A stretch of 64,000 bases of DNA from Planctomycetaceae bacterium (GTDB lineage Bacteria; Planctomycetota; Phycisphaerae; Sedimentisphaerales; UBA12454), in the NCBI GenBank assembly GCA_021371795.1, contig JAJFVK010000001.1, forward strand, positions 1 to 64,000, in the 5' to 3' direction. This document shows, in pieces, positions 42,146 to 52,138 of the stretch (position 1 is the first letter of the stretch; each line of letters begins with the position of its first letter). The notes below the pieces were generated by a model. That model searched no databases. It saw only the letters and a list, made by a program, of their open reading frames with translations, and had not been told where the DNA came from. A program made the position numbers and the translations under genes.

Positions 42146-43378
42146 ATGGTAGATACTGACATAGCAATAATTGGGGCCGGGCCTGCCGGAATGCTGGCGG
42201 CAATCACCGCGGCTCAAAACGGCGGAAAAGTCGCACTTTTCGAGGCAAATACCTCCGCTGGCAGAAAACTGCTCGTTACAGGCGGCGGCAGGTGTAACCT
42301 CACTCACGCCGGCAAACCAGACGAGATAATAAAGACTTTCACGCCTTTCGAGCGGTTCGTTCGCCACTGCATTTACGAATTTCCGCCGACAAAGGTAGTG
42401 GAATTTTTCAAAGACCGCGGCCTGGACAGCGCACCCGACGAAGACAACTGCGTTTTCCCAGTTACAAATTCCGCTTCGGATGTTAATAATATTCTGCTTG
42501 CCGAATTGCAAAAAAATGATGTACAAATTTACTACGGCAAAAAAATTCAGACCATCACAAGAGAAAATGATTTGTTTATTATCCCCTGCGGGAAATTTAC
42601 CGTTTCAGCGAAATCACTAATCATCGCAACCGGCGGCGTAAGCTGGCCGCAGACAGGTTCGACCGGCGACGGGTATAAATTCGCCTCGGCGCTCGGCCAT
42701 AAAATTGTCGAGCCGATTGCTGCGCTGGTTCCGCTGATAGCGGACGAAAAATTCTGTGTCGAGCTTGCCGGATTGGGACTCCCAAAGGTTTCGATAAGCT
42801 GCAAGATAAATAACAGGAAATTCACATCGACCGGCGCAATGCTTTTCACGCATCACGGAATCGGAGGCCCTGCTGTCTTTGATTTGAGCAGAAATGTCGC
42901 CGGCATTTCGGGAAATAATTACAAAGTATCAATCGATTTTATGCCGGAAATAAAAGCTGAAGATTTAGACAAAAAACTTACCAAGCTTTTCGCCCAAACG
43001 CCAAAGCGGAGTGTCGAGCAGATTATGTCGCAATTCTTCTCCAAAGCGATGGCGAATATAATCTGTCAGCAGAGCGATATTTTGAAAACGCCCGCAGGAC
43101 AGGTAAATAAAAAATCACGTCAAAATCTCGTTGAAACTTTGAAAAATTTTCCGCTGACGATTACTTCCACACATGAAATAGAACGTGCAACGGTTACTCG
43201 CGGCGGAGTCGATACCGCCGAGATTGACAGCAAGACGATGCAGTCCAAAATCGTCAAGGGCATGTTCTTTGCCGGCGAGGTAATGAACGTTGACGGCCCC
43301 TGCGGCGGATATAATCTACAATTCGCGTTCGCAAGCGGTTTTATAGCTGGAAAATCATCTGTGGAGATGCTAAAATAA
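42146..43378 (+). CDS. HI0933/YhiN-family flavoprotein
   Basis: A 410-aa NAD(P)/FAD-dependent oxidoreductase. The dinucleotide motif IAIIGAGPAGMLAA is near the N-terminus, with VTGGGRCNLTHAGK following. ATGGVSWPQTGSTGDGY lies in the middle, and GEVMNVDGPCGGYNLQFAFASG at the C-terminus. These are all family signatures. The biological substrate of the family is unknown. The start MVDTDIAIIGAG is chosen by alignment; there is no ribosome site at the upstream codon. It is followed after 28 bases by a hypothetical protein and then trxB. Confidence 0.9.
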   Translation: MVDTDIAIIGAGPAGMLAAITAAQNGGKVALFEANTSAGRKLLVTGGGRCNLTHAGKPDEIIKTFTPFERFVRHCIYEFPPTKVVEFFKDRGLDSAPDEDNCVFPVTNSASDVNNILLAELQKNDVQIYYGKKIQTITRENDLFIIPCGKFTVSAKSLIIATGGVSWPQTGSTGDGYKFASALGHKIVEPIAALVPLIADEKFCVELAGLGLPKVSISCKINNRKFTSTGAMLFTHHGIGGPAVFDLSRNVAGISGNNYKVSIDFMPEIKAEDLDKKLTKLFAQTPKRSVEQIMSQFFSKAMANIICQQSDILKTPAGQVNKKSRQNLVETLKNFPLTITSTHEIERATVTRGGVDTAEIDSKTMQSKIVKGMFFAGEVMNVDGPCGGYNLQFAFASGFIAGKSSVEMLK

Positions 43379-43406
43379 GGTATTCAAATAATAAATAAGG
43401 ATTAAT

Positions 43407-44750
43407 ATGGTAGATGGTGCAAAATTAAGACGATTCGGTGTCGATAAGCTCGCGTTTTTGATTCTGCTGATTATTGGGATGGGCATTGCGCAGTTTGTTA
43501 TTTCATCAAGGACGACGTTTGAGCTTTCCGAGGCGATAAAGCTCAAGGGTACAGGCCTTGAAGTTTCGCTGCCGAAATCGGGAAACTGGAAACAAATCAC
43601 GAACGATTTTACTTATATTGAAAGGGAATTTCGCCTTGCCTCACAATTGCCAATCAGCAGCGATTCGGGCATATCGGTAATTTGGCGATATTTCCTGCTT
43701 CCTTCAAATGAATCGGCATCCGAAAAATTTGAGCAGTATGCCACAGGCCTGCAGGGACACATCGTTTCGTCCGGCACAAAACAATTCGGCCAATTCAATT
43801 TCGACTTCGCAAAAATTGAAGCAGGCACTCTGACCACTTTCATCGGAACAACAGTTTTGCCGAACGACAGAGTCCTGACTCTCGAAGTCAGCCAAAAAGG
43901 CACAGGCGTCGAGCTTGCGGAGAATGTTTTCAAGACGCTGCTTGCCTCGGCTAAATATTACGATGAAAATTCGTTCGCAAAAGGCGCCGAGTTCCTCAAA
44001 AAATTCAAGACAACTTTTATGCCGTCCCTTGCCGACGACGACTTGACCGGACAGATTATTTCGGATTACTTCCGAATAAAGGATGCTTCTGGTAATTCCA
44101 TCGGTTTCACTACCGATTCGCTGAATTACACTGCCGAGCCGAACGACAATTACAACCTGACGCTGTCATCGCTTTTTTTCTTTAGCCCTTCGTCAAAGAC
44201 GCTGGCCGAACAGTCTTGTTTTCGTTCGGACATGAATTTAACTATTTTCGAATGGCTCGTGAAAGAAGGCGATTTGCAGGCCAACCGTCAGCAGACGATT
44301 CGTCTTGTGCTTGACTCCAACAGCATTATCACAATCGAAAAATCAGGACGTATTCAGCAGCTTCTGTTCACGAACATTATGATACCGGAATGTTTATTTG
44401 ATATGATAGTAGCCGAGTTTCTCAAAAGCGATTACGATACAATTTACGTCGAAGCGATACTTTCCGACGGCAGACTTGCACCGGTGCTATTGTCGAGAAT
44501 TAAATCGTCTGAAACCGCTGCGCTGCCGGAACGCTCCGCTGCACAGGCCGATTTTTTCGGCGAGTTTGTCGCAACCCACAAATGCTATTATGACGGCAGC
44601 GGACACCTTGTCTCGTCTGATATTCAAAGCGGTATATCATATCGGCGTGAAAGAACCACAAGAGCTTCCATCTTCGCGGACTTCCCGCAGTGGCTCACAA
44701 AGATTCAGAAGATGGAACAATCTCAAAACGTGAAAAAAAAGAGCAAATAA
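43407..44750 (+). CDS. Membrane-anchored hypothetical protein
   Basis: 447 aa, not recognised. A short cytoplasmic start is followed by one membrane helix (LAFLILLIIGMGIAQFVIS) and then a large, probably extracytoplasmic alpha/beta domain. Segments include GTGLEVSLPKSGNWKQI and VIWRYFLLPSNESASEKFEQ. The tail is basic (KKKSK). There are no Cys pairs or catalytic motifs. It lies between two flavoproteins, 16 bases before trxB, and the three probably form one operon. Confidence 0.75.
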   Translation: MVDGAKLRRFGVDKLAFLILLIIGMGIAQFVISSRTTFELSEAIKLKGTGLEVSLPKSGNWKQITNDFTYIEREFRLASQLPISSDSGISVIWRYFLLPSNESASEKFEQYATGLQGHIVSSGTKQFGQFNFDFAKIEAGTLTTFIGTTVLPNDRVLTLEVSQKGTGVELAENVFKTLLASAKYYDENSFAKGAEFLKKFKTTFMPSLADDDLTGQIISDYFRIKDASGNSIGFTTDSLNYTAEPNDNYNLTLSSLFFFSPSSKTLAEQSCFRSDMNLTIFEWLVKEGDLQANRQQTIRLVLDSNSIITIEKSGRIQQLLFTNIMIPECLFDMIVAEFLKSDYDTIYVEAILSDGRLAPVLLSRIKSSETAALPERSAAQADFFGEFVATHKCYYDGSGHLVSSDIQSGISYRRERTTRASIFADFPQWLTKIQKMEQSQNVKKKSK

Positions 44751-44766
44751 CCAAAGGATTGTAATT

Positions 44767-45729
44767 ATGGCGGACAATATTTACGACAGTATAATCATCG
44801 GAGCGGGCCCTGCCGGTTTGGCGGCGGCTCTTTACAACGCAAGAGACAGATTTAAAACACTCGTACTAGAAAAATTCTTCCCCGGCGGACAAATCATCAA
44901 CACCGACAGAATTGAAAACTATCCGGGCTTTGAAAATATCTCCGGCCCCGACCTTACCGAGAAATTAAAACAGCAGGCCGAGAAATTCGGTGCGGAAATA
45001 AAAACAGAAGAAGCGCAAAAGCTGACAAAACTGCCGGACGGTAATATCGAGATAAACTGCGGCAAAAAGACGTTTATAGGCAAATCCGTGATAATCACCT
45101 GCGGAAGCAGTTATCGCAAACTCGGCGTGCCAGGCGAGGAAGAATTCCGTAACGCAGGCGCAGGCGTGAGCTATTGCGGCACGTGCGACGCTCCGTTTTT
45201 CAAGGGCAGGAAAGTCGTCGCAGTCGGCGGCGGAAACACCGCTGTCGAAGAAGCGCTTCATGTCGCAAAATTCGCAGCCGAACTTACTCTCGTCCACAGA
45301 CGTCAGGAATTTCGCGCAACGCCCATCCTGGTCGAAGAACTTATGCAGAGCGTTTCGCCAAAGGGAAATATTAAACTTCAGCTCGATTCGGTTGTAACAG
45401 CGATTGAAGGCAATAAAAAAGTTGAAAAGGTAAAAGTTAAAAACGTAAAGACCAATGCGGAGGAGTACATTCCCTGCGACGGCATTTTTATTTTCGTCGG
45501 CACTATTCCCAACACTGACTTCTTAAAGGGATTCGTGGATTTAACAGACGATGGTTTCATTAAGTGCGACCAGGGCAATCTGCGAACGAAAGTTCCCGGC
45601 GTTTTCGTAGCCGGCGACTGCCGAGTCGGAGCGGCTATGCAGTTAGCCACCGCTGTCGGCGATGGTGTCAACGCGGCTATTCTGATGAAACAATACTTCC
45701 GCGATGTAAACTGGTGGAGTAAACCGTAA
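44767..45729 (+). CDS. trxB: Thioredoxin reductase
   Basis: A 320-aa flavoenzyme reducing thioredoxin with NADPH. FAD motif IIGAGPAGLAAALYNARDR at the N-terminus, redox-active CGTCDAP (about residue 137), NADPH motif VGGGNTAVEEALH, and C-terminal GDCRVGAAMQLATAVGDG. The length fits the low-molecular-weight type. It is the third gene of a likely operon. Confidence 0.95.
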   Translation: MADNIYDSIIIGAGPAGLAAALYNARDRFKTLVLEKFFPGGQIINTDRIENYPGFENISGPDLTEKLKQQAEKFGAEIKTEEAQKLTKLPDGNIEINCGKKTFIGKSVIITCGSSYRKLGVPGEEEFRNAGAGVSYCGTCDAPFFKGRKVVAVGGGNTAVEEALHVAKFAAELTLVHRRQEFRATPILVEELMQSVSPKGNIKLQLDSVVTAIEGNKKVEKVKVKNVKTNAEEYIPCDGIFIFVGTIPNTDFLKGFVDLTDDGFIKCDQGNLRTKVPGVFVAGDCRVGAAMQLATAVGDGVNAAILMKQYFRDVNWWSKP

Positions 45730-45730
45730 A

Positions 45731-45843
45731 ATCGAAGATTGTCGAAGACCCCTTTGGGGTAGATGGAAGAATGAAGATTTGAAAAAAAACGCCTTCGGCG
45801 AATTTTATAAAACAATCTTCAATATTCAATCTTCTATCTTCAA
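45731..45843. repeat. Modular palindromic repeat between convergent genes
   Basis: Arms ATCGAAGATTGTCGAAGACC and ATTCAATCTTCTATCTTC flank two nested hairpins, ACCCC-TTT-GGGGT (45748-45760) and CGCC-TTC-GGCG (45790-45800). It lies between trxB and gltA, where it may also act as a bidirectional terminator. Confidence 0.75.
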
Positions 45844-47238
45844 TTATCTTTTCGACGTTTTTACATATTCGCGTTTTTCAGCAATGCACTTATACGCCGG
45901 GCGAATAATTCTTCCGCCGCTGACGATTTCTTCAATCAAATGAGCGCACCAGCCGGTAATTCTCGCAACCGCGAAAAGCGGAGTAAAAAGCGAAGTCGGT
46001 ATGCCGAGCATTCTGTAAACAAAGCCTGAATAGAAATCAACATTCGGACAAACTTTCTTGTCGGACTTCTTTATCTCTTGGAAAATTTCCGGAGCGAGCC
46101 GTTCAACCATCGAATACAAATCGTATTCCCAACCAAGTTCTTTCTCTTTTGCAAGTTTTTGAGCCTGGCCTTTGAGCAATTCGGTACGCGGGTCGGAAAT
46201 CGTATAAACCGCGTGACCCAAACCGTAAATCAAACCGCTGCCGTCGAATGCCTCCTTTTTGACAATTTTCGTAAGATAATCGGCAACCTGATTTTCACTT
46301 TCGATATTCTTTACGTTCTGCTTGATGTCTTCCATCATCTGAATAACCTGAATATTCGCACCGCCGTGTTTGTAGCCTTTGAGCGAACCGATAGCCGCGG
46401 CAATCGCAGAGTAAACATCCGTATCAGCGGACGTAACGACGTGCGTTGTGAACGATGAATTGTTACCGCCGCCGTGTTCAGCGTGCAGAACAAGGCAAAG
46501 GTCGAGCAAATCGGCTTCCATCTTTGTGAATTTTTTGTCCGGCCGAGTCAGCATCAGGAAATTTTCCGCGGTCGAGAGCTTCTCGTCCGGCGTGTGAATA
46601 TAAAGACTTTCGCCGTCATAGTAATGCGATTTGGCCTGATAGCCGTAAGCGGCAAACGTCGGAAATCTTGCGATTAGGCCTATGCACTGACGCAGAACAT
46701 TTTTCAGCGAGCGGTCTTCGGGCGTTTTGTCATACGAATACGCCGCCAGAACACTTCGCGCGAGTTTATTCATAACATTATCGCTCGGCGCTTTGAGAAT
46801 CATATTTTCCGCAAAGCCGTCAGGCAGTTTTCTGTTTTTGCCGAGCAGGTGCGTGAATTTCGTTAAATCTTTTTTCTTCGGCAGTTCACCGAACAAAAGC
46901 AGGTACGCTGTCTCTTCAAAGCCGTGGCGTTTTTCTTTTTGAAAGCCCTCGACCAAATCTTCGATTTCGATTCCGCGATAGCGCAGTTTGCCCGGCACAG
47001 CGACTTTTTCTTTTTCGTTGATGATATAGCCGTGCACATCGCCGATTTCGGTCAGGCCGACGAGCACACCGGTACCATCGGAGTTGCGCAGACCGCGTTT
47101 GACGTCGAATTTAACGAAAAGCTGCGAGTCGATTCGGTTGCTTTCCTTCGCGAGCCGAGCTAATTCTGTCAAAAACGGGTCTTTGGGCGTCTTTTCCGGC
47201 ACAATGCCTTCAATATCCGGAGTTCTTGCGTCTGCCAT
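45844..47238 (-). CDS. gltA: Citrate synthase
   Basis: 464 aa; condenses acetyl-CoA and oxaloacetate in the TCA cycle. Seen: KLRYRGIEIEDL, the first catalytic His region LHAEHGGGNNSSF, the second KGYKHGGAN, and the catalytic Asp in PNVDFYSGFVYRMLGIP. The N-terminal ~55 residues are an extension also present in longer bacterial citrate synthases. It is a single gene with its own promoter (47303-47331) and a hairpin in its leader. Confidence 0.95.
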   Translation of the reverse strand: MADARTPDIEGIVPEKTPKDPFLTELARLAKESNRIDSQLFVKFDVKRGLRNSDGTGVLVGLTEIGDVHGYIINEKEKVAVPGKLRYRGIEIEDLVEGFQKEKRHGFEETAYLLLFGELPKKKDLTKFTHLLGKNRKLPDGFAENMILKAPSDNVMNKLARSVLAAYSYDKTPEDRSLKNVLRQCIGLIARFPTFAAYGYQAKSHYYDGESLYIHTPDEKLSTAENFLMLTRPDKKFTKMEADLLDLCLVLHAEHGGGNNSSFTTHVVTSADTDVYSAIAAAIGSLKGYKHGGANIQVIQMMEDIKQNVKNIESENQVADYLTKIVKKEAFDGSGLIYGLGHAVYTISDPRTELLKGQAQKLAKEKELGWEYDLYSMVERLAPEIFQEIKKSDKKVCPNVDFYSGFVYRMLGIPTSLFTPLFAVARITGWCAHLIEEIVSGGRIIRPAYKCIAEKREYVKTSKR

Positions 47239-47254
47239 TTGTTCACCTGATTAA

Positions 47255-47331
47255 ACATGAAATCACTTAAAAAAAACGCCTCATCACACGATAAGACGGC
47301 ATAATATAATGAATAAGGATGTTTTATGCAA
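47255..47331 (-). promoter_or_regulatory. gltA promoter and leader hairpin
   Basis: Minus-strand promoter: TTGCAT (47331-47326), 17-base spacer, TATATT (47308-47303). Downstream in the leader is an imperfect hairpin, GCCGTCTTATC with GATGAGGC (about 47300-47277), followed directly by a run of T. This has the shape of an attenuator terminator, though the stem has bulges. Confidence 0.55.
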
Positions 47332-47408
47332 GATTTTCTTATTTTAAACTCTCGGGCTGCTGTGCAAAACTCTCATTTTTTCTTCTAAATCACAAAATAG
47401 TTCCAGGG

Positions 47409-47437
47409 TTGACTTATCCTGCCTTTTCTGCGATACT
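47409..47437 (+). promoter_or_regulatory. efp promoter
   Basis: TTGACT (47409-47414), a 17-base spacer and GATACT (47432-47437), 40 bases before the efp ATG. It is divergent from the gltA promoter. Confidence 0.65.
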
Positions 47438-47477
47438 TACGGCCAAAATGAAAGTGTGTTTTTTAAAGGTCTAACGA

Positions 47478-48032
47478 ATGAAGGCAGCAGAAATGAAAAA
47501 GGGGCAATCCATCAAATGGGATGGCAAGCTCTACATAATTATCGATTTTGAACACGTCAAGTGCGGCAAAGGCGGCGCGATTTTCCAGACAAAGCTCAAA
47601 AGCATTACCGACGGCCTGATTGCCAACGCGCGTATCCGTTCGGAAGAGTACATCGAGGAAATTAATCTTGATAAAAGAAAATATGAATATCTGTATTCCG
47701 AGCCGACCGGCCATGTGTTAATGGACATGGAAACGTTCGACCAGATTACGCTAGATAACGACGCTTTCGGCGACGGAAAAAAGTATCTGCTGCCGAACAC
47801 TGAACTGCTCGTAAGTTCGTATGAAGGCAAGCTGATTTCCGTAGTCCTGCCGAACAGCGTTGACCTCAAGGTTACGGACTGTCCGCCGGAAATTAAGGGC
47901 GCAGCAGCGACAGGCCAAAAGAAAACCGCAACGCTGGAAACAGGCGCCGTCGTGTATGTTCCAACGTTCGTTAAAGTTGGCGATGTCGTCCGTGTCGATA
48001 CGCGAACAGGCGATTACGTTACAAGAGTTTAA
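47478..48032 (+). CDS. efp: Elongation factor P
   Basis: 184 aa, relieves ribosome stalling at polyproline. It has the three-domain EF-P pattern: MKKGQSIKWDGKLYIIIDFEHVK, then the tip loop CGKGGAIFQTKL with the modifiable Lys at about 31. EYLYSEPTGHVLMDMETFDQ and the C-terminal GAVVYVPTFVKVGDVVRVDTRTGDYVTRV follow. The loop normally reads PGKG; here the Pro is Cys. No EF-P modification enzyme is in the window. The promoter lies just upstream; secA follows after a repeat-containing gap of 63 bases. Confidence 0.95.
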   Translation: MKAAEMKKGQSIKWDGKLYIIIDFEHVKCGKGGAIFQTKLKSITDGLIANARIRSEEYIEEINLDKRKYEYLYSEPTGHVLMDMETFDQITLDNDAFGDGKKYLLPNTELLVSSYEGKLISVVLPNSVDLKVTDCPPEIKGAAATGQKKTATLETGAVVYVPTFVKVGDVVRVDTRTGDYVTRV

Positions 48033-48033
48033 A

Positions 48034-48092
48034 ATAATCCGCCGAAGGCGACTCCGCAATTTTGATTTTTGATATTTAATTTTTGAATTGAT
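48034..48092. repeat. Short repeat module between efp and secA
   Basis: CCGCCGAAGGCGACTCCGC (48040-48058) has a GCC/GGC stem like the cores of the other palindromic repeats. It is followed by an AT-rich TTTTGATTTTTGATATTTAA tail resembling the element at 42060-42112. It may also serve as a terminator or pause site between the two genes. Confidence 0.5.
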
Positions 48093-48095
48093 TAT

Positions 48096-51000
48096 ATGGC
48101 AAGTGCATTTAATAAGTTTCTCGTAAAAATCTTCGGCTCACGCAACGAAAGGCTCGTCAAGGGTTATATGTCAACGGCTCTTGCGGCCTGCGAATTCGAG
48201 GAGCAAATCAAAACGCTGACCGATGACGCTCTGACGGCAAAGACGCAGGAGTTCAAGGCCAGACTCGCCGGCGGAACAAACCCAGGTGATATTCTGCCTG
48301 AAGCGTTTGCGGTCGTTCGCGAAGCGGCTCGCAGAAGCGTTAATATGCGGCACTTCGATGTCCAACTCATCGGCGGCAATGTGCTATATGATGGCAGAAT
48401 CGCTGAAATGGCAACCGGCGAAGGCAAAACTCTCGTCGCAACCCTTGCGGCATATCTTGTGCACCTGACCGGCAAAAAAGTCCACATCGTTACAGTCAAT
48501 GATTATCTGGCAAAACGCGACAGCGAATGGATGGGGCCGATTTATACAACATTAGGCCTGACAGTCGGCGCGATTCAGGCCGATATGGACACATCAGGCG
48601 ATGAACGCAAAGGGCAATACGCCTGCGATATAACTTACGGCACAAACAACGAATTTGGTTTCGATTACCTGCGCGATAATATGAAAATCTCCGCCCAGCA
48701 GCTCGCACAGGGCCCGCTCGAATACGCGATTATCGACGAAGTTGACTCGATTCTTATCGATGAAGCGAGAACGCCTTTGATTATCTCCGGCCCCGCTTTC
48801 GACGATGTCAGCAGATACAAAAAAGCTGACGGCGTCGCCCGCAAACTCATCCAAATGCAAAGCGAGTACGACCGAATCAAAACGCAGCTTGACAACGCGC
48901 ATAAAACTCTCGCAAACGCGCAGGGCGAATTGTCAGATGCGAAAAAATCGAAAGATGACGAAAGAGTACATAAAGCACAAACCGTTATCGATAAAAGCAA
49001 AGAAGAAATCGCAAGTGCAGAGACAAAACTCGAATCCGCAAAACAATATTACGAAGTGGAAATCGACCGCAAAAGTGCGCACATGAACCACGACGGCACA
49101 GGCGCTGCACAGGATTTAGTCGGCGTAGGTTCGTTCTTTGTCGGAGCGAATACCGAGTGGAAACACCTAATCGAGCAAAGCCTTCGTGCTCACGCCGTTT
49201 ACGAACGCGAAAAAGATTACGTCGTAATGGATGGAAAAGTCGTAATCGTCGATGAGTTCACCGGCCGATTAATGCAAGGCAGACAGTGGTCAGACGGCCT
49301 GCATCAGGCCGTTGAAGCAAAGGAAAACGTTCAGATAAAAGAAGAATCACAGACGCTTGCGACAATAACGCTGCAAAACTTTTTCAGACTTTACGAAAAA
49401 ATCGCGGGAATGACCGGCACAGCCATTACCGAAGCAGATGAATTTTCGCAGATATACAAACTTGAAGTCATTACGATACCGACAAACAAACCATGCGTCC
49501 GAGACGACAAAGAGGATATGATTTATAAATCGCTGCACGAAAAATTCAACGCGATAGTCGATGAAATCAATCTGGCAAGCCAGTCCGGCAGACCGGTTTT
49601 GGTCGGCACAATCAGCGTCGAGAAAAGCGAAGCGATATCGAACGCGCTTACGAAAAAATACGGCCTGGAACACGAAGTGCTAAACGCAAAGCAGCACGCA
49701 CGTGAAGCGTTGATTGTCGAAAAAGCAGGCCATCAGCACACCGACCGCCGCGGCAATCTTTGCGGAAACGTTACAATCGCGACAAATATGGCAGGTCGCG
49801 GAACGGATATTAAATTAAGTCCGAGCGTACTTTTCCAGGTCGCAAAAACCGAAACTATTGAAGACGAAAAAGTCTTCACACTCAAGCAAGGCGGAACCGA
49901 TAAAGAGATAACGTTTAAATCTTCTGAGCCGCTTGCGAACATCTTTCAGGTCGAGAAAAAAGACCCGCAGCAAGTAGGCGGTCTGCATATCGTCGGCACA
50001 GAGCGCCACGAATCAAGAAGAATAGATAATCAGCTTCGCGGCCGAGCCGGTCGTCAGGGCGACGCTGGCTCAAGCCAGTTCTTCCTGTGTTTCGATGACG
50101 ACTTGCTGAAAATATTTTCGCCGGAATGGACGGTAAAAGCTCTTTCGTGGGTCGGCTGGGAAGAAGGAATGCCGATTCAGAACCGTCACATCAGTAAAGG
50201 CGTAGAAAAAGCACAGAAAAAAGTTGAGCAGCGAAACTTCGAGGCACGAAAAAGCCTGCTCGAATACGACGAGGTAATGGACTACCAGCGTAAAACTTTC
50301 TATTCGCGCAGAAGACAGGTAATCGAGGGCAAAGGCTTAAAGGAAGTTATCACCGCGATGCTCGAATCGACCGTTGATCACGCGGTCAGCGATATTCTGT
50401 CGGAAGGCTACCGGTTCAAAGCGATTTCAGAATGGGCGAAAGTCGCGTTCGGTGTCGATGTCAATCCCAAACGTTTCGACGGCCTTGAAGTTGAAACCGC
50501 CGAAGAGCTGATTAAGAAAATCGCCAGAAACGAAGCATCGAACAATATTTCCGTAACACTCGGCGAATATCTCGAAGACTTCGACGACAAAAACACGTGG
50601 AATATCGAATCGCTTGTAAAATGGGCTATGACTGCGTTTAGTGTGAATCTTTCCGGCAGTAAAATTCGCCAGATGACCGCAGAGGAAATCGAGCAGAATT
50701 TGAAAGACGCCGCAGCCGAGCAGATAGATAAAAAAGATTGTTCGCCTTTACAATCATTCCTCGACACTGAATTTTCAACCAGAACATTCACAAACTGGGC
50801 TGCGAACAAATTCGCAATTAAGCTCGAACCGGACGAACTGAAAGGATTAAGACCGGAGCAGATTTACGAAAAACTTATCGAGCAGGTTCGCGCACGTTAC
50901 GCCAGACGCGAAATAGAGTACCCCGTCGAGTTCGCGATGAGTATGACATACCGCCCCGACGGAATAAACGTTTATGCGTTTGAAAGCCTGTCGCGATGGA

Positions 51001-51761
51001 TAGCGGACAAATTCGGAAAAGTAATGACGGTCGGCTATCTTCAGGACACCGCGCCGCACGTTGTGCACGCCGAGCTTATGAAAATCAGCGAAGAATACTA
51101 CACCACAGGCCTTGAAAAGGAAATCGACGAAAAAATCGCTGCGTTAAACGCAGAACAGCTTCTTGAATGGGCGAACACAAGATTCAGAGCAAATCTGAAA
51201 AAAGATGAACTTGTGTTTAGCAGTCGTCGGCACGACGACTCGTCAGCGACCGGTAACATAAATTCCGCTAAGGAAAAACTGGTCGAAGTCGGCAAAAATT
51301 TCCTGCGAACAGAGCTTACGGAGTTGGAAAAATATGTCCTGCTGCAATTCTACGACACCGCGTGGAAAGACCATCTTTATTCGATGGACAGGCTCAAGGA
51401 AAGCATCTTTATGCGTGCGTACGCTGAAAAAGACCCGAAGATTGAGTACAAGACCGAGGGCTTTAGAATGTTCTCCGATATGCTGGACTTGATTGAGGAT
51501 AAAGTTACGGACACGATTTTCAAAGTGCGTCTTGAAGCAGGCACAAGGTCAAGAAATGTTTTCCAGGCCGGCAAAACACAGCACGCCGAAGTGAACCAGT
51601 TCGAGATGTCCGAGCAGCAAAGAGCGGCGGCACAGGCTCCGCAGGGTGAAGCGGCAAAGGTCAAACAGATTGTGCACGACAAACCGCGAGTCGGCCGCAA
51701 CGACCCGTGTCCCTGCGGCAGCGGCAAAAAATATAAAAAGTGCTGCGGACAAAACGGCTAA
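48096..51761 (+). CDS. secA: Preprotein translocase ATPase SecA, enlarged
   Basis: 1221 aa against about 830-900 in most bacteria. The motor is complete: Walker [10 protein letters not shown] (about 105), [17 protein letters not shown] (about 212), MTGTA (about 438), NMAGRGTDI and [11 protein letters not shown] (about 645). There are two insertions. A ~75-residue charged coiled coil (about 257-330, [20 protein letters not shown]) lies where other SecAs have a short variable loop. Five ~60-residue repeats with a Trp at 780, 843, 901, 968 and 1025 follow pattern L-x-x-W-A-x-x-x-F...L...I. They occupy the helical-wing position and resemble repeated copies of it. The C-terminus has the zinc motif [14 protein letters not shown]. 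No strong ribosome site precedes the ATG. Confidence 0.97.
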   Translation: MASAFNKFLVKIFGSRNERLVKGYMSTALAACEFEEQIKTLTDDALTAKTQEFKARLAGGTNPGDILPEAFAVVREAARRSVNMRHFDVQLIGGNVLYDGRIAEMATGEGKTLVATLAAYLVHLTGKKVHIVTVNDYLAKRDSEWMGPIYTTLGLTVGAIQADMDTSGDERKGQYACDITYGTNNEFGFDYLRDNMKISAQQLAQGPLEYAIIDEVDSILIDEARTPLIISGPAFDDVSRYKKADGVARKLIQMQSEYDRIKTQLDNAHKTLANAQGELSDAKKSKDDERVHKAQTVIDKSKEEIASAETKLESAKQYYEVEIDRKSAHMNHDGTGAAQDLVGVGSFFVGANTEWKHLIEQSLRAHAVYEREKDYVVMDGKVVIVDEFTGRLMQGRQWSDGLHQAVEAKENVQIKEESQTLATITLQNFFRLYEKIAGMTGTAITEADEFSQIYKLEVITIPTNKPCVRDDKEDMIYKSLHEKFNAIVDEINLASQSGRPVLVGTISVEKSEAISNALTKKYGLEHEVLNAKQHAREALIVEKAGHQHTDRRGNLCGNVTIATNMAGRGTDIKLSPSVLFQVAKTETIEDEKVFTLKQGGTDKEITFKSSEPLANIFQVEKKDPQQVGGLHIVGTERHESRRIDNQLRGRAGRQGDAGSSQFFLCFDDDLLKIFSPEWTVKALSWVGWEEGMPIQNRHISKGVEKAQKKVEQRNFEARKSLLEYDEVMDYQRKTFYSRRRQVIEGKGLKEVITAMLESTVDHAVSDILSEGYRFKAISEWAKVAFGVDVNPKRFDGLEVETAEELIKKIARNEASNNISVTLGEYLEDFDDKNTWNIESLVKWAMTAFSVNLSGSKIRQMTAEEIEQNLKDAAAEQIDKKDCSPLQSFLDTEFSTRTFTNWAANKFAIKLEPDELKGLRPEQIYEKLIEQVRARYARREIEYPVEFAMSMTYRPDGINVYAFESLSRWIADKFGKVMTVGYLQDTAPHVVHAELMKISEEYYTTGLEKEIDEKIAALNAEQLLEWANTRFRANLKKDELVFSSRRHDDSSATGNINSAKEKLVEVGKNFLRTELTELEKYVLLQFYDTAWKDHLYSMDRLKESIFMRAYAEKDPKIEYKTEGFRMFSDMLDLIEDKVTDTIFKVRLEAGTRSRNVFQAGKTQHAEVNQFEMSEQQRAAAQAPQGEAAKVKQIVHDKPRVGRNDPCPCGSGKKYKKCCGQNG

Positions 51762-51766
51762 TAAAA

Positions 51767-52138
51767 AATTGAAGATTGAAGAAGGAAGAATGTCGCAGCC
51801 CCCCGAATCTTTAGGATTTTTGCTCCTTGAACGCAAAAATCAGAGGGGGAAGATTTAAGGAACGCCTGCGGCGGAGTATTTATAAAAATCTTCAATCTAC
51901 AATCTTAAATATTCAATTCCCTGGTGTCTTTGTGGCTATGTCTTTTTAATCCATCTGCGTCGAAAAACGCCGCGGATTCTATCCGTAAATGAAAGCCCCA
52001 TTCTTTGCGTAGATGCCGAAAAATCTATATTTCGTAAGTCTTTCGATTTTGTTTTTTGTTTGAATAGCGAAGAGATAAACAGCACAAATGAAATTTTTAA
52101 ATTTTCAATCTTAAATCTTAAATCTTCAATTTGTTTCA
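51767..52138. repeat. Modular palindromic repeat plus non-coding spacer
   Basis: 51767-51918 is a composite palindrome. Left arm AATTGAAGATTGAAGAAGGA and right arm AATCTTCAATCTACAATCTT surround an inverted copy of the 50-bp CCCCTCTGA module (51799-51849) and a GCCTGCGGC core (51870-51878). The remainder to 52138 has no believable gene; the 67-codon minus frame at 51936-52139 begins in another stretch of AATCTTAAATC repeat and has no ribosome site. Confidence 0.7.
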
